From Methanosarcina sp. UBA402 (lineage in GTDB: Archaea > Halobacteriota > Methanosarcinia > Methanosarcinales > Methanosarcinaceae): DNA of 7,371 nt. Of the stretch, positions 6,688 through 7,371 are shown in pieces. The notes below the pieces were generated by a model. That model was not told where the DNA came from. It saw nothing but the letters and a program-made list of their open reading frames with translations, and made no database searches. The first letter of the stretch is position 1; each line of letters starts with the position of its first letter. The stretch covers positions 1 to 7,371 of the forward strand of contig DADO01000235.1 of assembly GCA_002509325.1 (NCBI GenBank). Reading direction: 5' to 3'. Position numbers and translations under genes: made by a program.

Positions 6688-6939
6688 ACGCTTACAAGTT
6701 TAACTACATCTAATTCATTAACTCCAGGTGCGCTCTCAGTAGCAACCGTAATACCTGGAATTCCTGACGGTGCGTCTGTAGCAACGGCAGTCTTACTTCT
6801 ACTGCTTTTGTTCAGGTACTTTCTTCCTGGGTCAGAACAGTGGGAAAATACTATCAAAGTTTCATTAAATATGGGAATTATTCCACTGCTTTTCTCTTTT
6901 GGTGCGATTATTCTTTTTAAGGTTGTAGCCCTCTTTTAA
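6688..6939 (+). CDS. Small two-span membrane protein of unknown function, ACG at start
   Basis: I do not recognise a function. The frame is open from 6667 to the TAA at 6937-6939. From the ACG at 6688 it gives 83 residues: a Ser/Thr-rich head (LTSLTTSNSLTPG), then VATVIPGIPDGAS, a first hydrophobic segment at about 29-46 with six consecutive leucines, a short polar loop GSEQWENTIK, and a second segment at about 61-83 ending at the C terminus. The composition and clean two-helix layout look like a real protein. TATA box, Shine-Dalgarno site and a hairpin after the stop are all in place, but the expected start codon is ACG, one base from ATG. Either it is a non-canonical start, or the gene was recently silenced by that change, or the 5' part was lost. 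It is divergent from the sugar operon and need not be related to it. Confidence 0.55.
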   Translation, partial: TLTSLTTSNSLTPGALSVATVIPGIPDGASVATAVLLLLLLFRYFLPGSEQWENTIKVSLNMGIIPLLFSFGAIILFKVVALF

Positions 6940-6944
6940 TGGTT

Positions 6945-6964
6945 TTAGAGGGCCGCACCTCTAA
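6945..6964 (+). terminator. Hairpin just after the small membrane protein gene
   Basis: TTAGAGG (6945-6951) and CCTCTAA (6958-6964) form a perfect 7-bp stem with loop GCCGCA, 5 nt after the stop. No T run follows, so it may protect or process the 3' end of the transcript more than end transcription. Confidence 0.4.
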
Positions 6965-6973
6965 TCCATCCTG

Positions 6974-7083
6974 CCGAGTTCCGCTTTCCGAGTTTCCGCT
7001 TCGGGAGCACGGTTCCTTTTTCGGCAGAGTTGCGGCTCTGCAGTGCGCTGTCCGTTTCGCTCACTTCGTTAGCTCAAGCGGAC
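6974..7083. repeat. Cluster of short repeats and hairpins
   Basis: A near-tandem pair CCGAGTTCCGCTT (6974-6986) and CCGAGTTTCCGCTT (6988-7001) is followed by a 6-bp hairpin GCAGAG/CTCTGC (7024-7029 with 7036-7041) and by GTCCG/CGGAC (7050-7054 with 7079-7083). No gene is visible. The stretch is G+C-rich compared with its surroundings and resembles intergenic repeat DNA of Methanosarcina type. Confidence 0.55.
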
Positions 7084-7204
7084 TAATTCCTGTATAAAAA
7101 TATTGAGTTTCATTCCAAAGGGTTAATTTAGGCCAGGAAATGCTATATTTTCAACTCGCTCTGAGGATGACGTTTCCTGAACTTCGTTTTGGATCACAAA
7201 ACAG
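7084..7204. other. Gene-free stretch with TATA-like box and one hairpin
   Basis: TGTATAAAAATATTG near 7091-7105 looks like a TATA box for rightward transcription. A 6-bp hairpin GTTTTG/CAAAAC (7186-7191 with 7197-7202) lies further on. No convincing gene is present; a 36-codon frame at 7140-7250 runs into the repeats. Confidence 0.35.
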
Positions 7205-7371
7205 GCGTAGTCAACCGGCGCAACGATTGTGTTTGATCAAAGACGGATAATGTCGAAACAGCGTGATCAACCGGCGCAACGGTTGTGAGAAAAGGTTTTA
7301 TCGAAAACGGTGTAACGTTTGGATTTGAAAGCCTTATTTCCAAAACCCTATCGGCGTGATCAACCGGCGCA
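7205..7371. repeat. Three copies of a ~27-bp palindromic intergenic repeat
   Basis: Copies lie at 7205-7231, 7261-7287 and 7354-7371, the last cut by the window end. All share the core TCAACCGGCGCA. In copy 2, CAACCG (7268-7273) and CGGTTG (7280-7285) form a perfect stem around GCGCAA; copy 1 has one change in the right arm (CGATTG). Spacers of 29 and 66 bp are unequal, which excludes an ordinary CRISPR array. Confidence 0.85.

Noticed and set aside
6617..6703. 28-codon GTG frame overlapping the small membrane gene's 5' end
   Set aside because: It is out of frame with the membrane protein, lies over the promoter and leader, and the peptide looks random; a simple frameshift joining the two is not supported.
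7140..7250. Short gene of 36 codons beginning ATG after AGGA
   Set aside because: It runs through a hairpin and the first 27-bp repeat, and its product has no recognisable features; likely chance.
7205..7371. CRISPR array
   Set aside because: Repeats are similar in length to CRISPR repeats, but the spacers are 29 and 66 bp, the copies are imperfect, and no leader or cas gene is visible.

Overview
The window looks like a chromosomal stretch of a methanogenic archaeon, most likely a Methanosarcina or close relative. The signs are fairly A+T-rich DNA, archaeal-style TATA boxes with short leaders, Shine-Dalgarno sites, methanosarcinal-looking proteins, long intergenic spaces, and several repeat and insertion-element remnants. 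The assignment rests on recognition by eye, not on a database search.

Left three quarters (68-5539): five genes lie head to tail on the minus strand and are probably one operon read from right to left. In order of transcription they are a left-handed beta-helix N-acetyltransferase (4871-5539), a DegT/DnrJ/EryC1-type PLP aminotransferase (3724-4806), a Gfo/Idh/MocA NAD-dependent sugar dehydrogenase with a TTG start (2742-3677), a WecC/WbpA-type UDP-N-acetylhexosamine 6-dehydrogenase (1173-2600), and a NodB-like polysaccharide deacetylase family protein (68-1114). The first four match the enzyme set WbpD, WbpE, WbpB, WbpA. In bacteria that set turns UDP-GlcNAc into UDP-2,3-diacetamido-2,3-dideoxy-D-glucuronic acid: oxidation at C6, oxidation at C3, transamination at C3, then N-acetylation. 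Methanogens such as Methanococcus place this sugar type in protein N-glycans, so a role in N-glycan or surface polysaccharide synthesis is likely. No epimerase or glycosyltransferase is visible; these may lie outside. The gap between the third and fourth genes holds four perfect copies of a 15-bp repeat.

Middle (5540-6687): more than 1.1 kb without a long gene. It holds the probable operon promoter, an A+T-rich leader with a polypyrimidine tract, a small MITE-like element with 16-bp inverted ends (5907-6036) whose right end is duplicated in tandem, and a ~340-bp transposase-less IS200/IS605-type element (6104-6443). That element keeps both subterminal hairpins and a possible omega-RNA-like right end but has no intact tnpA or tnpB.

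Right end (6627-7371): a small plus-strand gene for an 83-residue protein with two probable membrane segments has a well-placed TATA box and Shine-Dalgarno site but ACG where the start codon should be. A 7-bp hairpin follows its stop. The rest is hairpin-rich, repetitive intergenic DNA ending in at least three copies of a ~27-bp repeat, the last cut by the window edge.
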